The notes below the pieces were generated by a model that was not told the DNA's origin, made no database searches, and saw only the letters and a program-made list of their open reading frames with translations. Below are positions 5,955 through 6,562 of a DNA stretch of 6,562 nt, piece by piece. Origin of the DNA: an uncultured Bacteroidota bacterium (lineage in GTDB: Bacteria; Bacteroidota; Bacteroidia; Chitinophagales; Chitinophagaceae); assembly GCA_946480675.1 (NCBI GenBank), contig CAMLKS010000137.1, forward strand, positions 1 to 6,562, read 5' to 3'. The stretch's first letter is position 1. Each line of letters begins with the position of its first letter. The position numbers were made by a program, and so were the translations under genes.

Positions 5955-5994
5955 ATTTAGCGTATGCATTGAATAGCGTAACTTCACAGCAACA

Positions 5995-6562
5995 GTGAGA
6001 ACACGTTTTTATACCATACTATTATTGCTATGCTGCTGTGCAACGGCCATGGCACAACGCTACCCCTTTTACAATCTGAATGTAGAGAACGGCCTCATTC
6101 AGTCGCAGGCTACCAGCATAGCGCAGGATAAATACGGCCACTTGTGGATAGGCACATTGGGGGGCTTATCGCGCTACGATGGGCGGGTATTTACCAACTA
6201 TACCGTGCGCAATGGCATGACCACCAACACCGTTAGCAAAGTAGCGGTAGATAAGAAGGGCAATATATGGGTAGGCACACCAAAAGGCATATCAAGGTAT
6301 GATGGTAAATCGTTCCGGCACTATGTATTTCAATCGCCCGAAAACCCAAGTAGCAATTCCGTATCATCTATACAGCCGGCGGATAATGGTGTGGTGTATT
6401 GCATAGCGGGCAATAAAGTGTACAGCATTGTAGATGGAAAAAGCAAGCCGCTGAACCTGCCGCGTACAGAAGATTCAGCATCATCTATACTGGCAAGCGG
6501 TAAAGACCTGTGGATAGCTACTACCAAAGGCATTGTATACAGTTATCAAAACAGCAAGTGGC
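5995..6562 (+). CDS. Two-component regulator propeller protein, 5' part (runs off right edge)
   Basis: The first 189 residues of an exported sensor with regulator-propeller (Reg_prop, PF07494-like) repeats. I start it at GTG 5995: the frame has a TAG at 5974, no ATG lies between that stop and the GTG, and the GTG gives a textbook signal peptide, MRTRFYTILLLLCCC then ATAMA/Q21. The next in-frame ATG, at 6049, would destroy the signal. The repeats are about 40 residues long: NVENGLIQSQ...DKYGHLWIGTLGGLSRYDG (29-63), VRNGMTTNTV...DKKGNIWVGTPKGISRYDG (71-104), a more degenerate unit with NSVSSI...IAGNKVYSIVDG (121-148), and ASSILASGKDLWIATTKGIV (162-181). These are blades of a periplasmic beta-propeller. 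In the family such propellers precede a Y_Y_Y domain and a membrane helix, then a histidine kinase, a full hybrid two-component system or another output; the output lies outside the window and is unknown here. There is no Shine-Dalgarno. It is divergent from the barrel protein gene, with 138 bp between the starts. Confidence 0.87.
   Translation, partial: MRTRFYTILLLLCCCATAMAQRYPFYNLNVENGLIQSQATSIAQDKYGHLWIGTLGGLSRYDGRVFTNYTVRNGMTTNTVSKVAVDKKGNIWVGTPKGISRYDGKSFRHYVFQSPENPSSNSVSSIQPADNGVVYCIAGNKVYSIVDGKSKPLNLPRTEDSASSILASGKDLWIATTKGIVYSYQNSKW

Noticed and set aside
5947..5971. ATTGG ... TATGCATTG as a promoter for the sensor gene
   Set aside because: The spacing is about 14 bases, not 19-21, and the second element does not fit TAnnTTTG.

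Overview
The window reads as chromosomal DNA from a member of the Bacteroidota, most likely a Chitinophagales-type organism. The evidence is a TonB-plug/14905-type outer-membrane barrel with an N-terminal carboxypeptidase-regulatory-like domain, a 'two-component regulator propeller' protein, one exact TAnnTTTG promoter element, A-rich or absent Shine-Dalgarno sites, and heavy use of ATA and GTA codons. The genus is inference. There is no rRNA, tRNA, CRISPR array, insertion sequence or phage gene.

Layout from left to right: (1) a possible minus-strand gene leaving the left edge (start near 58); (2) a 150-bp divergent spacer with two short palindromes; (3) a DedA/VTT-family membrane protein (209-859, +); (4) a 101-bp spacer rich in TGTA/TACA dyads; (5) acetyl-CoA synthetase acs (961-2874, +); (6) a perfect 12-bp hairpin (2896-2927) between two converging genes, probably a shared terminator; (7) a small secreted Lys/Glu-rich protein (2954-3223, -); (8) a 185-bp spacer holding a strong minus-strand terminator (3331-3386); (9) an 815-residue TonB-dependent-receptor-like outer-membrane barrel protein (3409-5856, -); (10) a 138-bp divergent spacer with an exact TAnnTTTG element and two tandem REP-like GC-rich hairpins; (11) the 5' part of a propeller sensor gene that starts at GTG 5995 and runs off the right edge (+).

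Functionally this is mostly independent transcription units rather than one pathway. Acs activates acetate to acetyl-CoA in the cytosol. The DedA protein probably works in membrane lipid or proton-motive-force homeostasis. The barrel protein sits in the outer membrane, and the propeller protein is exported and probably senses a periplasmic signal. Only the last two, sharing a divergent control region, suggest a possible regulator/target link, and that is inference. No stretch longer than 300 bases lacks a gene. I found no clear undescribed system. The items most worth a second look are the tandem 17-bp hairpins at 5904-5954, the Lys/Glu-rich exported small protein, and the divergent receptor/sensor pair.
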